Source of the DNA: Entoloma clypeatum
Lineage: Eukaryota; Basidiomycota; Agaricomycetes; Agaricales; Entolomataceae
DNA: 64,000 nt
Assembly (NCBI GenBank): GCA_963565915.1
Contig: OY751491.1
Span: forward strand, 2,666,001-2,730,000
Direction: 5' to 3'
In this document: in pieces, positions 36,346 through 47,530 of the stretch
Numbering within the stretch: the stretch's first letter is position 1
Layout: each line of letters opens with the position of its first letter
Position numbers and translations under genes: made by a program
The notes under the pieces: generated by a model
What the model was told of the DNA's origin: nothing
The model's database searches: none
What the model saw: the letters and a program-made list of their open reading frames with translations, nothing else

Positions 36346-38353
36346 TTTTGATGAGGTGGAGTAATTCGAGGGTTTCCTGTTCGAGTTCGCTATGTAAGTG
36401 GCAGAGCTGGCGTCGTTCGTCAAGGTTGATGAGCTTTGGTTCGTGGTGTCGCGATAGGGTAGCCATCCTGCTCTGAAAGTCTGAGATGTCATGGACGAGA
36501 TCTGCGATTTCTGGGGGAATGTCGAGACGAGGGAGGAGGAAGTGGGTGGGGGGGTATATGCCTCTTGACGGACCATCTGCTGGGTTGCGAGCTGAGGGAA
36601 CGTAGCTCGTGTGGATGTTAATTCCCAATTCTTCTTCCAGGTCGTGAATTCGTCGAAAGATGTTGTTGATGGCCTGGTTCTTGCTGCGACCTCGCCACCA
36701 ACCCTCAACAACTCCCTTGTTGTCTCCGTAGATGTAGAAATGCTTGATGCTGGGATGGAGTTTGATGACCCCGAGGACGATGAGCTCAAAGCCGACTGCT
36801 TCGGCCCACCCAATGTCCCTGCCATCCGTCTTCCAGCCCTCTGCCAGCGTCCACGCTCGCCATTGTGGTCCGAGGGTGATCCCGATTCCTGTCGTAGAGC
36901 TGGCATCCGAGAAGGCTTGAAGTTCGAGTATTTCGGTTGGTGGGGAAATGAGTCGAGGGAGTGGGGGTTTGGACAACTGCTCCGTCCACCATTCAAGGTC
37001 CTTGATGACTGATCGTGGTGGGGTGCGTGGCTTGAAGGGTTCGGCGTGAAATAAACCGAACATAATTTCCAGACCCGTGAGGTATGCGCGGCCTCGTGGG
37101 ATTACATAAGAGGCATGCAGGAGTTTACCATACAATTTCCTCAGTTCATCGAGATTGTGGGTGCGTTTTGTGGACCAGTCAACAATGGCTTTGCGGTACT
37201 TGTCATTCTTCTTGTGTGGGAGGGAGACTGTTTTATGTTCAAGGTCCCAGTGAAGTCCAATGAACTCAGCCGTCGTGGCGAAAGGTGTGTCTTTGGTGAG
37301 CTGCCACGGAATTCCCAGGTAATCGGATATGTCGTCTATGTCTTGCATGCCATATGCGTACATGTTATTAGGATTGTGGGCGGGCAGAATTTTGAGTGGG
37401 AATTTCATGTCTTCGTGCCACTGTTCGACATGGTTGTCCGGCCAGGTTCTCCCTGTGAACCATAGACGTCCCCCTTCATGCTTCTGTCCTCCGTTGTCAA
37501 TGATGGTCTGCCTCAGGTCATTACGAAGTATGTTGTAAGTTTCAATATGTTCTCGTCGCAGCCTGAAGAAAAGGTGGTCATCTACCCACTTGGCTATGGG
37601 ACCAATGCCCCGTGCTCTCATGATGTCTAACTCTGCATCTGCTATGAGGCCGTGGACTCCAGCCGACGAGGCTAACCCGAAGCAACAGCATGTGTCGATG
37701 GCGAATTCATCATCTTCTGATAAGCGCACTACGAGGCCTGGCCACTGATCTGGTCTGATGGGAACAGTGCGATATGCTTCGGCTACATCTCTTGTTGCTG
37801 CTTCGGTTCCCGCAGGTAGGGAGGATTTGAGGTTGCAGACAGTGTCGAAAGTTCCCCAGGAGCAAGGAAATTGGGAGGTGTCAATCGAGATATTGATTGA
37901 TGGGTTATTGTTGGTGTGACTTGGACATGGAAAGGACAGGTCCTGAATTAACCTATACTTTCCTGGTTGTCCTGGTTTGGGAATGATGGACATGGGTGAT
38001 GTTTGGAAGGGACCGATTTCGGCTTCGAGTTCCAGTTTTGTGAAAGGACCCAGATAACGTTGCTTGTCGAACTCGTTGTGTATCATATTGTGGAAAAAGT
38101 CTGTATACGTGGAAATGGAGGGGTTGTTAGGAGGTGTGTGTGTGTGGAAGATGCGCGTGATGCCCGCGTCGAAACCAAAGATTAAACTAGTGGGTATGGT
38201 AGGGTACTTAGCTATGAGTCCATTGTCTACTAAGGCCTGATGCCAGTGCTGTGGTATGTACGGAGTGATGGCCTCATTTCTGCGGAGAGCAAGGCTCAGT
38301 GAGAGGGCAGGTTTGGGCGCCGTGGGTGCTGACTCCGCATCCTGAGCACTCAT
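36218..38353 (-). CDS. Reverse transcriptase-RNase H of the Ngaro-like element
   Basis: 711 codons from MSAQDAESAPTAPKP. RT motifs: MSIIPKPGQPGKYRLIQDLSFP, RDVAEAYRTVPIRPDQW (catalytic Asp), FGLASSAGVHG, and KWVDDHLFF as the YxDD box with Trp in the first place. The connection has YLGIPW and EFIGLHWDLEHKTVSLP. RNase H has FSDASSTTGIG, GWAEAVGFEL, YGDNKGVVEGW and ARNPADGPSRG, giving the four acidic residues. No integrase and no methyltransferase segment follow. Its start overlaps the gag stop by 80 bp in another frame. Confidence 0.88.
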   Translation of the reverse strand: MSAQDAESAPTAPKPALSLSLALRRNEAITPYIPQHWHQALVDNGLIAKYPTIPTSLIFGFDAGITRIFHTHTPPNNPSISTYTDFFHNMIHNEFDKQRYLGPFTKLELEAEIGPFQTSPMSIIPKPGQPGKYRLIQDLSFPCPSHTNNNPSINISIDTSQFPCSWGTFDTVCNLKSSLPAGTEAATRDVAEAYRTVPIRPDQWPGLVVRLSEDDEFAIDTCCCFGLASSAGVHGLIADAELDIMRARGIGPIAKWVDDHLFFRLRREHIETYNILRNDLRQTIIDNGGQKHEGGRLWFTGRTWPDNHVEQWHEDMKFPLKILPAHNPNNMYAYGMQDIDDISDYLGIPWQLTKDTPFATTAEFIGLHWDLEHKTVSLPHKKNDKYRKAIVDWSTKRTHNLDELRKLYGKLLHASYVIPRGRAYLTGLEIMFGLFHAEPFKPRTPPRSVIKDLEWWTEQLSKPPLPRLISPPTEILELQAFSDASSTTGIGITLGPQWRAWTLAEGWKTDGRDIGWAEAVGFELIVLGVIKLHPSIKHFYIYGDNKGVVEGWWRGRSKNQAINNIFRRIHDLEEELGINIHTSYVPSARNPADGPSRGIYPPTHFLLPRLDIPPEIADLVHDISDFQSRMATLSRHHEPKLINLDERRQLCHLHSELEQETLELLHLIKNDSSASLGRHRTTISPNHDRDPNEDEDTSQRDECQHPTSRWP

Positions 38354-40246
38354 GTCGTTTGCTGTGATCTGCGCGATTGCAGCCGCTGACTCGTTGCCAG
38401 TCCAAGCATAGGACTTGGCTGAGGGGGTTGATCAGTTGCCCCTTCGAGTCCCGGGAGCATCTGGTCCTCTTACCGTTCCATGAGGATGTCGCAGCGCAGT
38501 CTGCGATCTTGTGCGCGTGTCTCCCTAGACAGACAGCGCATGCGGAGAGGCTGGTTGGGACAGTCTTCTCGGTGCTCCTTCGGGTTCGGTTCCTCTTGCC
38601 GCGTTGGGGGGAAGCCGAGCGAGAACGGCCACCTCTGCGTGCAGCTGGGGATGCAGAGCGTTGTCCATGGCGTCCTCGACCCAATCGGATGCGGTGGGAT
38701 ATCGGGGGGGAACGGGCTGGGGAAGGTGAGCGGTTGCTGGAGCTGTGGTCCATGGTCCGCCTTCCGTGATTGCGAGCGTTGGTGGCGGTGTTCTGAAGCC
38801 GAGAAGTAGGAGAGGGGGAAATCGCGATTTGGGGGAGAGTGGATTCGAAGAGAGTGGTGTGCCGCCGAGTTTTAAAGGTTGAAAGAGGGGGAGGAATGAG
38901 GGGAAGGCATGGATGTGGTGGTGATGTGATCATGCATGTGGTTGAGGCGTGTTGGTGACGCGAGAATGATAAGGTGCGCGGTGAGCGAGGAGCGGCACGC
39001 ATTGTCATCGAGGCACAGGTGTGTGTGTCCGTGAGCGAGGAATAGAAAAGAGTGAGCAACAGACCCGATGATTGGGTTGAAGTAGGATGAGTGTATGGGT
39101 TCGGTTGGTTTGGAAGCACAACGCGACACGTGATGATGCGGCGTTGGTTATGTGCGGGCCGTTTGCACGTTGCAGTCGTGAGACATGTGCGGCCAGACGC
39201 CAGTGTAGCGTGAGGTGGATGCATGACGCAAGCGAGCATCGGTGTGACGCCGGTTGTGCGCATGTGAATGGGTTTGTTTGTTGAGGTGATAGTACGGTAT
39301 GATTGGGTTGATGAGAAATGAATGGGAAAATTGTGAATAAAGCTGAATGTTGTTTGAGAAATTGAGAACGTACCATGCTTATGTTGTTCCTGACGAACGT
39401 GAGGCGGGCTTGGATGTTGAGTAGGCGTTGAGAGCTGAATTCGGCAATGTCGAAGGCATCGTCGGTGCCTAGGGTGTCGAACCACTGTTTTCGAACTATG
39501 GCCTGATATTCGATGAGGGCGTCATCTATGTCGTAAGCTTGGTTAGTGCGTTCGAAGTCTAGGCCACAGAAGAAGTCGACTATAGCGTTGATGTGGGTAG
39601 GTGGGAAACGCTCTTCTTTCATCGTGCGTGCGAAGATCTTCCCTGCGAAGGAGATTTGATCCCAGGTGAGCGCTGTGTCAGGTTGCGCGTTGCGAGAGGC
39701 TTTCGTGGTGGAGATGGAGCGTAGTTGAATAGATGTGGAGTCATCCATGGCGATGCCGAAGGTTTCGTTGGCGACAGATGTGGTCGGTCTGGCGGCTTCG
39801 AGACAGCCTTCCTTCGTGAAGTACCACAGTTCTACCCATTCACCTTTGCGCAGTTTCCCTTTGGCGTAGTCGGAGGGTTGGAGTTTGTCGTTCCTCGGTA
39901 CTCCTGCTCCCCTGGGGAATGCCCCTGCTTTGGCGACTTTCTTCTCCGAGTCTTTAGCCGCTTCTTGCGTAGCCAATCTTTCTGCTTCTCGCAGTGCCTC
40001 CTGTTCGTCCGTTTCTCTCGCGATCCTTTCCGCCTCCTCTCGCTCTCTCTGTTCCTCCGCTAATTTGGTTTGCTCCCATTGGTCGTGTCGGATTTGCCGG
40101 TAGGCTACCCATGATTCTCGTAGGAGTAGGATGACTTCGTCTGGGGCCACGTTGCGGTTGAGGAGATTCTGCCTCGAGGTGGTGTAGGCCTCTCCCTCAA
40201 AATTGGGTTCAGTGTCGAGAAGGGGGTCGGGGATGTTGAATGGCAT
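38274..40246 (-). CDS. Gag-like ORF1 of the Ngaro-like element, with an intron
   Basis: The start at 40246 (MPFNIPDPLLDTEP...) opens an Arg/Glu coiled coil (EEQREREEAERIARE), then a helical domain with FFCGLDFERTNQAYDID ending NNISM. A GTACGT donor at 39373 and a CAG acceptor at 38793 would remove 581 nt and restore frame to a basic RS-rich segment followed by two cysteine knuckles: CAVCLGRHAHKIADC (C-x2-C-x5-H-x4-C) and CSGCGVSTHGAQTC (classic C-x2-C-x4-H-x4-C). The protein ends EPCSPQK. Without splicing the two halves lie in different frames, so the intron is inferred from frame and domains. Probable nucleocapsid protein. Confidence 0.72.
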
Positions 40247-40463
40247 TAGTCGTGGTTAAGTATTGTGTGTGTGTGTAAAGGAATGACAATGAGAAAAGAA
40301 TGACAATAGGGAAAGGAGAAGATTGAAAATACGTGAGGTGTCTCGAAACGAGCTTTATCAGTTGAGGGTGTTTGGAGGTGTGGATGCGGCTGTGTGCGAT
40401 GAGTTTGACGTTCATTTCGCAAATTGCTTGGGCCTTGAAGCTTGAAGAGGTATGGTAGATGTC

Positions 40464-40598
40464 AAAAGGAAACGAGCTTATCAGCTCGTGCTGCTGGAAC
40501 GTGGACGCGGCAGAGAGAAAGAGTTGATGCCGCATCCACGTGATGCGCCGAAGACAATACTCAAGTTCCCTCATGCCTCGCTCACTTGATTGATACTC
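40464..40598 (-). repeat. Ngaro-like repeat A1 (5' terminal)
   Basis: 135-bp copy of A at the 5' end of the element, outer edge GATACTC next to host ATCGACGTCC. It should carry the element promoter. The insertion edge is 101 bp before the RBX1 ATG. Confidence 0.88.
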
Positions 40599-40699
40599 AT
40601 CGACGTCCACCTTACGTCAGCGGCTCTCATCTCATCTCCCAACCATCTCCTCAGACAATCACCACTACCTCCTCTCCGTTTGTCCGCTGACCCACTACG
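40599..40699 (+). promoter_or_regulatory. Residual RBX1 5' flank
   Basis: 101 bp of pyrimidine-rich host sequence remain between the Ngaro edge and the RBX1 ATG (many TC/CCT tracts, no clear TATA). The distal promoter now lies 6 kb away or is supplied by the element; this is inferred. Confidence 0.45.
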
Positions 40700-41325
<626 letters not shown>

Positions 41326-41504
41326 AGAGAGACAATCGGAAGTATCTTACATCTCGCTCCTTTCTATACTTTCCAGTTTCGTCTGGCGCGAGTACGTTCG
41401 ATTATTATTTGGTTTGGATGTCCAAGACCATGGAGATATATATGTCTGTGATCATTTTCAAATATGATTCTCGTGATGGGCCCAACCTGTTCTTTGTACT
41501 ACTA
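41326..41504. other. RBX1 3' flank
   Basis: About 180 bp between the RBX1 stop and the TA target of the next element; no gene seen. Probably RBX1 3' UTR. Confidence 0.5.
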
Positions 41505-42048
41505 TGGGTGACCGGGTGTTGCAAAATCACCTAGTTATGCAAAATTTCTCCGATGGGCGCATTCCTGCATCTTTAGCAACTGATGTCTCATAGATTGGGA
41601 ATCTTTAAGCACTTTAGGAGACCACTGTAACTTCAATCCATGAAATTCCTGTCTCTCAATGAAATCAGAGCTCAAAAACCATGAAAAACCACAATTTTCG
41701 AGCTTGTTCTATCTTGGTAGAATTGATGTTTGAGCGGGCACCTTCATCCTTCCGGATATGATATGTTTCATTGTTATTCATCCTTGAAACAATTTCTCCG
41801 GGACAGAAGCATGAGAAATACAAGACGTGGACACTCGTCGAATCTTGAGCGTGACAACAAAACTCATCGAGCGTCGTATGGTTCGAACTCCGACAGGACC
41901 TCCCCAAAGAGGCAGGTGCCAACCGAGGCTCTCCTGCAAGGCGGAGACGTAAATTATGATGTGACCCCAGTGTGACATATTTTGCATAACCTAGTGAAAA
42001 TGGTGTGCCAATTTCCTCCCGCTCCAGTTATTTTTCCTCGCCACATAT

Positions 42049-42368
42049 TGTTGAAGTTCCACCTGGGCGCTAGCCACAGGTGTACTGAGCAACATAGCTA
42101 CAGTGGAAGTACTCTACGATACCGCTATGGTCACTTACATGGTTTGGAGGGGGTAAGGCTAGTGAGAGCGGTTGAGGCTGGTGAGAGCGATGGAGCTGGT
42201 TAAGAGTCAAGAGACAACTTGTTGATATTGACAGTTTCCTGGTCTTATATACCGTACTACTGTTTGTACCAACCAAACAAGTATGTAATGAAGATATGTA
42301 AAGGTCACGTGATGTAATGTAATGTAATGTAATCTAATCTAATCTACGTGATGGGAAAAGTTTCAACA
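42049..42368 (-). repeat. Copia 3' LTR (320 bp)
   Basis: Differs from the other LTR chiefly in a pentanucleotide tract near 42314-42345, with six TAATG/TAATC units here versus four TAATC units in the other copy, accounting for the 10-bp length difference. Contains TCACGTGA at 42305-42312. Confidence 0.93.
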
Positions 42369-42377
42369 CCCCCCCAT
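42369..42377 (-). promoter_or_regulatory. Copia polypurine tract
   Basis: On the minus strand ATGGGGGGG immediately precedes the TGTTG of the 3' LTR, the expected plus-strand DNA primer site. Confidence 0.7.
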
Positions 42378-42444
42378 ATTTAGTACATATTTCTAAATAC
42401 ATCTTTACTTTTTCCCACATATATATATAGGTACTCTGTTTCGC

Positions 42445-45400
42445 CTAGTTTTTTATCAATCCGAAGTACAGGATAAACTTGGAAAAGAGGATTTTTCCCA
42501 GATTCTTAGTTAAAAGGTCTGCAGGGTTGTTCACTCCTTCAATGAATTCGACCGTAATTATCCCTTCGGAGACTTTTTCTCTGATGAAGTGGAATCACAC
42601 GTCAATGTGCTTGGATCGCTTCTCAGTTACAGGGTTGGATGCGATGAAGACGGAGCCGTTGTTATCTCCGTAGATCGGTACTGATCCGATCTGCATTCCA
42701 AGTTCGGCAAGCATGCTTCTCAGCCATGTTGCTGCATGACTGCAGTCTGATAACACCATATACTCTGCTTCTGTGGAAGAGAGGGCGATGGTCTTTTGCG
42801 CCGATGATACCCATGTCACTGCTCCAGACGCCAGTGATATGAAGAAGCCAGTGGTAGACCTCCTCGTGTTTTCATCTGATGCCCAGTCGGAGTCTGTGAA
42901 TGCATAGATTCCTTTCCCTGAGTCACCATCATACATGATTGCGTAATTCTTTGTCGCTTTCAGATACCTGCAAATATCCCTAGCCACTTCTAAATGGCGT
43001 TTGGTGGGATTTGCGGAAAATTGCGACATTTTGATCACGGCAAAACAGATGTCTGGCCTTGTTCCAATCATCAGATATAGAAGTGATCCGATGATGGATT
43101 GGTACTTTGATCGAAGTTCTGCATTGGGTTCATCTTCGGACATCATGGGTTTGTAGCCCGTAGGAAGTGGGGTATGGGTGGCGTTAGATTCGCTCATCCC
43201 CATTCGTTCGAGTATTTTCTCAAGGTAAGGTACTTGATCGATGAAGATACGTTTCCCGCGTTGCCTTATTTGGATAGAGAGAAATTCTTTCAGTTCCCCA
43301 TCAGGCACAAGGTGCCCTAGGTCCCTACATTCCCATGTGGTCATGAAGGCCTTCTTTTTCTCTAGCATATATTCCCGGTTTGTGCCAAGAAAAGCAGAGT
43401 CGTCGACATAGATGACGGCGATTACAATTTCCCCGCTGGTACTTTTGTGAATGAACACTCCCGCATCGGAGTGAAGCCGGACAAAGCCGAGCTTTTTCAT
43501 GGAGGAATCAAGTTCCCTCCACCAGGCTAATGCGGCCTGCTTAAGTCCATATAGAGCTTTGAATAGTTGGTACACGAGGTGTTCTTTCCCTTTTACTATG
43601 TAGCCCTCAGGCTGTCGCATGTAAATGACTTCACGGAGCGTTCCATAGAGGAAGGCTGATGAGACGTCCAAAAGTGTCATGAACCACCCTTCAAGGGCTG
43701 TCAATGCCAGTATTAGTCGGACGGTTTCATATCTTACGACTGGTGAGAAGATCTGATCAAAGTCGATCCCTTCTACCTGTGAAAAGCCTTTTGCGACGAG
43801 ACGTGCTTTTAGGCGGCCGTCGGACTTTTCGTTGTAAACCCATTTGTTCCTTAGAGCTTTCCTTCCTGCAGGCAGGGGTACTAGCTCTGTGATCACCCCG
43901 CAGCGTTTGAGCATGTCTAGCTCTTTACGTTCAGCCGCATACCAGTCTTCTTTATTTGGAAGAGGGTATATGTCTTTATGGGACATGTCGACAATGCCAA
44001 CTTGGACTGATATCGCCTCCATCAGGAGGTCATTCATCCATGCCGTTTGACCGCCCAATCTCCGTCTTCGATCTAATTTTTCAAGATCAGACGCTGGAGT
44101 GTCTTCCCCATAGATGCTTCCTGGCATCTTCCGAACTCGTCGTTCCCTGATCGGTCGATCTGGTACTTGCTCAGGTTCCGGAGTGGGTACTCGCGGTTCA
44201 TCATCAGGCTCACTGGCAGGCAATTCGTTGTCTGATTCAGGTTGATCCTGTTCAATGGGAAGTGGGTCATGAGGTGTTTCGTTGTGACTGTCGTCGTCAT
44301 TGCTGCCGGGAATGAGATCCTCAAACTCATCAGCCGGCTCTGGGTTTTCCATTTCTGGGTGGTTTTCTGGCAACGGGTCGATATGGCATCTAGGGTACTT
44401 GCTTTCATCAAAGATAGCTTTTCCTCCCATGAAAATCGTGTTGGTCTCAGGATCCATGAAGCGGTATCCTTTGACCCCTGGTTTCGATCCGAGATAAATC
44501 ATCAATCGGGATCTTGATTCCAGGGAGTTCCTACGTTTCTCCTTTGGGATATATACATATGCTTGACATCCAAATACTCTGACGCTGGACATGTCGGGGA
44601 TCTCATTGGTCACCCTGAAGTAAGGGGTTTTCCATTCAAGACGCTGCATGGGGGTTCTGTTGTAGAGAAATGCTGCATGTTCCAAACAGAATTCCCACCA
44701 CATGGGCGGTAAGCATGCATCGAAGCGCAATGCCTGAGATTTTTCCCATAGTGTTCGATTGATCCGTTCTGCTCTACCATTCTGCTGGTGCTGATATGGG
44801 AGCGTGACGTCGATCAGAATTCCATGATCGGCAAGTACATCCTTGTATTCGTCAAATTCTCCACCTCCATCAACTCGCCACTTCTTAGGGGTAGCAGCAA
44901 ATTGGTTCTGGATCATCGCAAGAAACTGTCTTAGTGCCGTGATGGCACCAGACTTTTTCCTAAGCAAGACGACCCAGACATGAGATGAAAAATCGTCCAA
45001 AAATGTGAGGAAGTATTTGTACTTGTGGTACGATGCCGTGGATATCTGTTTCAGGTCTGAATGAATCAGATTGAAGGGTTTGACAGCCCTCGTCATTGAA
45101 TTGGGGTATGACTGATTCAGCATTTTCCCTTTGAGACACCCCGTGCAGCTTTCCTGTGATTTCTCACGTACTAACGTTCTGGGTACTCCTTTGGTACTAG
45201 TGGGAATTTTATTGAGCGCCTGGTCATTTGGGTGGCCAAGGCGTTTATGCCAGGTTTCAAACAGTGATTTCGCTAGAGATCGTGTGGATTTGGTCATAGC
45301 GTATTTCAGTGTCTAGCCAGTAAATGGTTTGTCCGATGAAATGAGGCGAAAACTGTATTTTGTTCAGCCCTTTAGAGATATTAATTTCTCCACACATTCC

Positions 45401-47168
45401 ATCAACTTTGTAACCATGGTTGAGGAAGACGCCTAGGGACAATAGACGTGTGTCCATATCCGGAATATAAAATACCGGTCATAGGAGATGGGTTTTAGTT
45501 TCCCCATTTAGGGTATGCCGTACTGGAACGGCCCCAACTCCGAGTATCTCCAGTTTCTTTCTCTTTGCAGCTGTTTGGACAAATCGCTTAGCCTTGAGAG
45601 GCCTGTAGTACGCAAAGTCCTTGAACTCATGGGTAAAGTGTAATGAGGCACCGGAGTCTAAGATCCATTGTGCGCGTTCTTTCTCCTTACAGTGTGTGCA
45701 TGACGCAAAGTGCTTTGTATATTTTTTATATAGATCGCTGTCAATATGATCCATACATTCTGCACTAGTACTAGCTAATATTTTACACATCTGAAAGGAG
45801 GTGTTATTAGCTTTCCTTAATTGGTCAGATTCAGGAGAGGGAGATGACGAACCGTCAAGTTCAATAAGCCCATCTTCGAATTGATCCGGCCCCATACGCT
45901 CGCTCTGATGGTCTATGTCCATCATCCTAAGGGTTTGGTCCAGCGGCGGAGTAACTCGACGCTGCTTGGACGGTCTTTTGTCTTCTTCTGGGATAATCGT
46001 ATCCAGAATGCGAAGGTTTGACCCTGAGGGGCGAGCACCAATGCCATGCGCAAGTTTGCAAACATGGTCGTTCTTTTTCCACACGGACGGTTTTCCAGAT
46101 GGAAGTCCAGTGTACTGGGAAGGAGGCGGGTTCATACGCTGCAGGAGCGACTGCATTCTTGCGGAATCGGGCTGGGCGGTACTTGTTGTTTTCCCGCAAC
46201 CAGTGACGGTGGTGAAGGACGGTGCCAGAAGAGGAGGGAAGTGGATGGTGGGAGCAACAAACTCAACCGTTTCCTCCACATGTTCGGACGCGTTGTCCGC
46301 AGTGTTGGCGTTTTTCTTCTGATTGTGCCATCGTCCTTTTCCCTTCTTCTTTTCAGAAGCGGTACTATGGTCGGTCGAGTTAGGCTGCTCGTCAGCATCG
46401 TTCTGCGAGGTACTCGGCTTTTGCTGCTTTTCCCATTTGGGGTCCTGCCCCTTGCGCTTTGTCCCGGAGATTTTCCGGGCCTGCTCATTGGACGCATGAG
46501 TAGACCCGACCGAATACTTGCGCCTGTACTCCGAGATGATACTCTCGGCGACGGCTTTGTAGGTGAAATCGTCGGCATCGTAGACCTGGAAAAGGGCGGT
46601 GGAGTGACGACCAGGCGTTGGGGATTGCATTGGCCAGGATCATTGCCTGCATCAGATCGGGGACAACAAAGTTCAAATCGGCGAGCCGAGCGAAAAGAGA
46701 CCCCAGGCGTTCGATTTCAGGCACGGGGTCGCGTCCAGACAGCTTGAAGGTGGCGGCGGTCTTGAAGTCGCCGAAAATGACAGCCGGGGACACCTTGGAG
46801 TAGTTATCTTTCAGCGATTTCCACGCGTCAAGTGCCGAGGTGCTGTCCTTGATGTGGCGTCTGATCGCCTCAGAGACCTTCAGGCGTATTGCCCCGAGAG
46901 CTACATCGTCCCTGATCCAGGCTTTTTCTTCCTTACGGAAGCCGGGCTGGTCGATTGTGGTAGTCAGCACAGGGGGAGCAGCAGCAGTGGCCCCAGGGGT
47001 GGAGACCGTGGTGGTGAAGTCAGCGATTACGGGACGAGTGATGTCGCCAGAGACAATGCGCCAGACTCCTTGATGGAGGAGGTAAGACTTCATTTTTTCG
47101 GCCCAGCTCTGGTAGTCGATACCGTCAAAGGGGGTGATGATGTCAAGAGCAGAGCGAGAGGTAGACAT
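42445..47168 (-). pseudogene. Copia gag-pol, disrupted by two frameshifts and two TGA codons
   Basis: Gag starts at 47168 (MSTSRSALDIITPFDGIDYQSW, UBN2-like). A frameshift near 46600 moves the reading to a frame with YKAVAESIISEYRRK and the protease box WILDSGASLHFTH. An in-frame TGA lies near 45480, before PVFYIPDMDTRLLSLG, and a second frameshift near 45300 precedes the GAG-pre-integrase ETWHKRLGHP. The integrase core has HSDLKQ, RVDGGGEF and QQNGRAERINR; RT has YVDDSAF; RNase H has FTDSDWASDENTRRS and ALSSTEAEYM. A TGA after SKHIDV at about 42592 separates the last ~48 codons, ending at 42445. It cannot make a full polyprotein. Confidence 0.88.
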
Positions 47169-47518
47169 TGTAGATGAATCTAAGAAAGGGTTCCCAGTCA
47201 GTGATGTGTTATGAATATGATTCAAGAAAACAATTAAATGATTCCTTATGACATATTCCCTTTAGGAATAGCGGTCACGGGAAAACCCTTTAAATGTCAG
47301 AAACGTATAAGGTGCGATCAACGTTTCCACATGGAGTGTACTAGGTCAATCCCCTTAGGGACGTCTCATGACAGGTACTTGTCGTAATGACGTTCCCAGG
47401 TTCATATGTGAAGAAGTAAGACTCAGAACCTAGATCTTTCGATCGGTTCCTTGCCAACCAGGGTAGAGTGGGCAGGTACTCGCTGTTGCCAGCGTTTCCC
47501 AAGTCCCTCTGCTATCCG

Positions 47519-47530
47519 GGGCCCATAACC
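47519..47530 (-). promoter_or_regulatory. Copia primer-binding site, half-tRNA(iMet) type
   Basis: Directly inside the 5' LTR the minus strand reads GGTTATGGGCCC. Known Copia-group elements prime from the cut 5' half of initiator tRNA-Met, complementary to the anticodon-loop sequence GGGCCCAUAACC. The 12-nt match is visible; it does not clearly extend further. Confidence 0.6.

Larger units (their letters stand above)
34448..40598 (-). mobile_element. Complete Ngaro-like tyrosine-recombinase retrotransposon
   Basis: A 6.15-kb element read on the minus strand: A1 repeat (40598-40464), gag, RT-RNase H, tyrosine recombinase, then B1 (35007-34852), A2 (34853-34719) and B2 (34603-34448). A1/A2 are 135 bp each and B1/B2 156 bp each, matching over their length by eye. 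This A1-ORFs-B1-A2-B2 layout (split direct repeats) with RT plus tyrosine recombinase and no integrase or LTRs defines the Ngaro/PAT branch of DIRS-like elements. No methyltransferase-like segment is seen after RNase H, which favours Ngaro over DIRS/PAT. As expected for recombinase insertion, no target duplication is apparent. All three frames are open, so the copy may be active. Confidence 0.88.

Noticed and set aside
36346..36996. Upstream open extension of the recombinase frame
   Set aside because: Low-complexity shadow of the RNase H region; the ATG at 36345 gives the usual recombinase size.
34448..40598. Interpretation of the A and B repeats as LTRs
   Set aside because: Repeats are split (A1 ... 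B1A2B2) and the element encodes a tyrosine recombinase rather than a DDE integrase.
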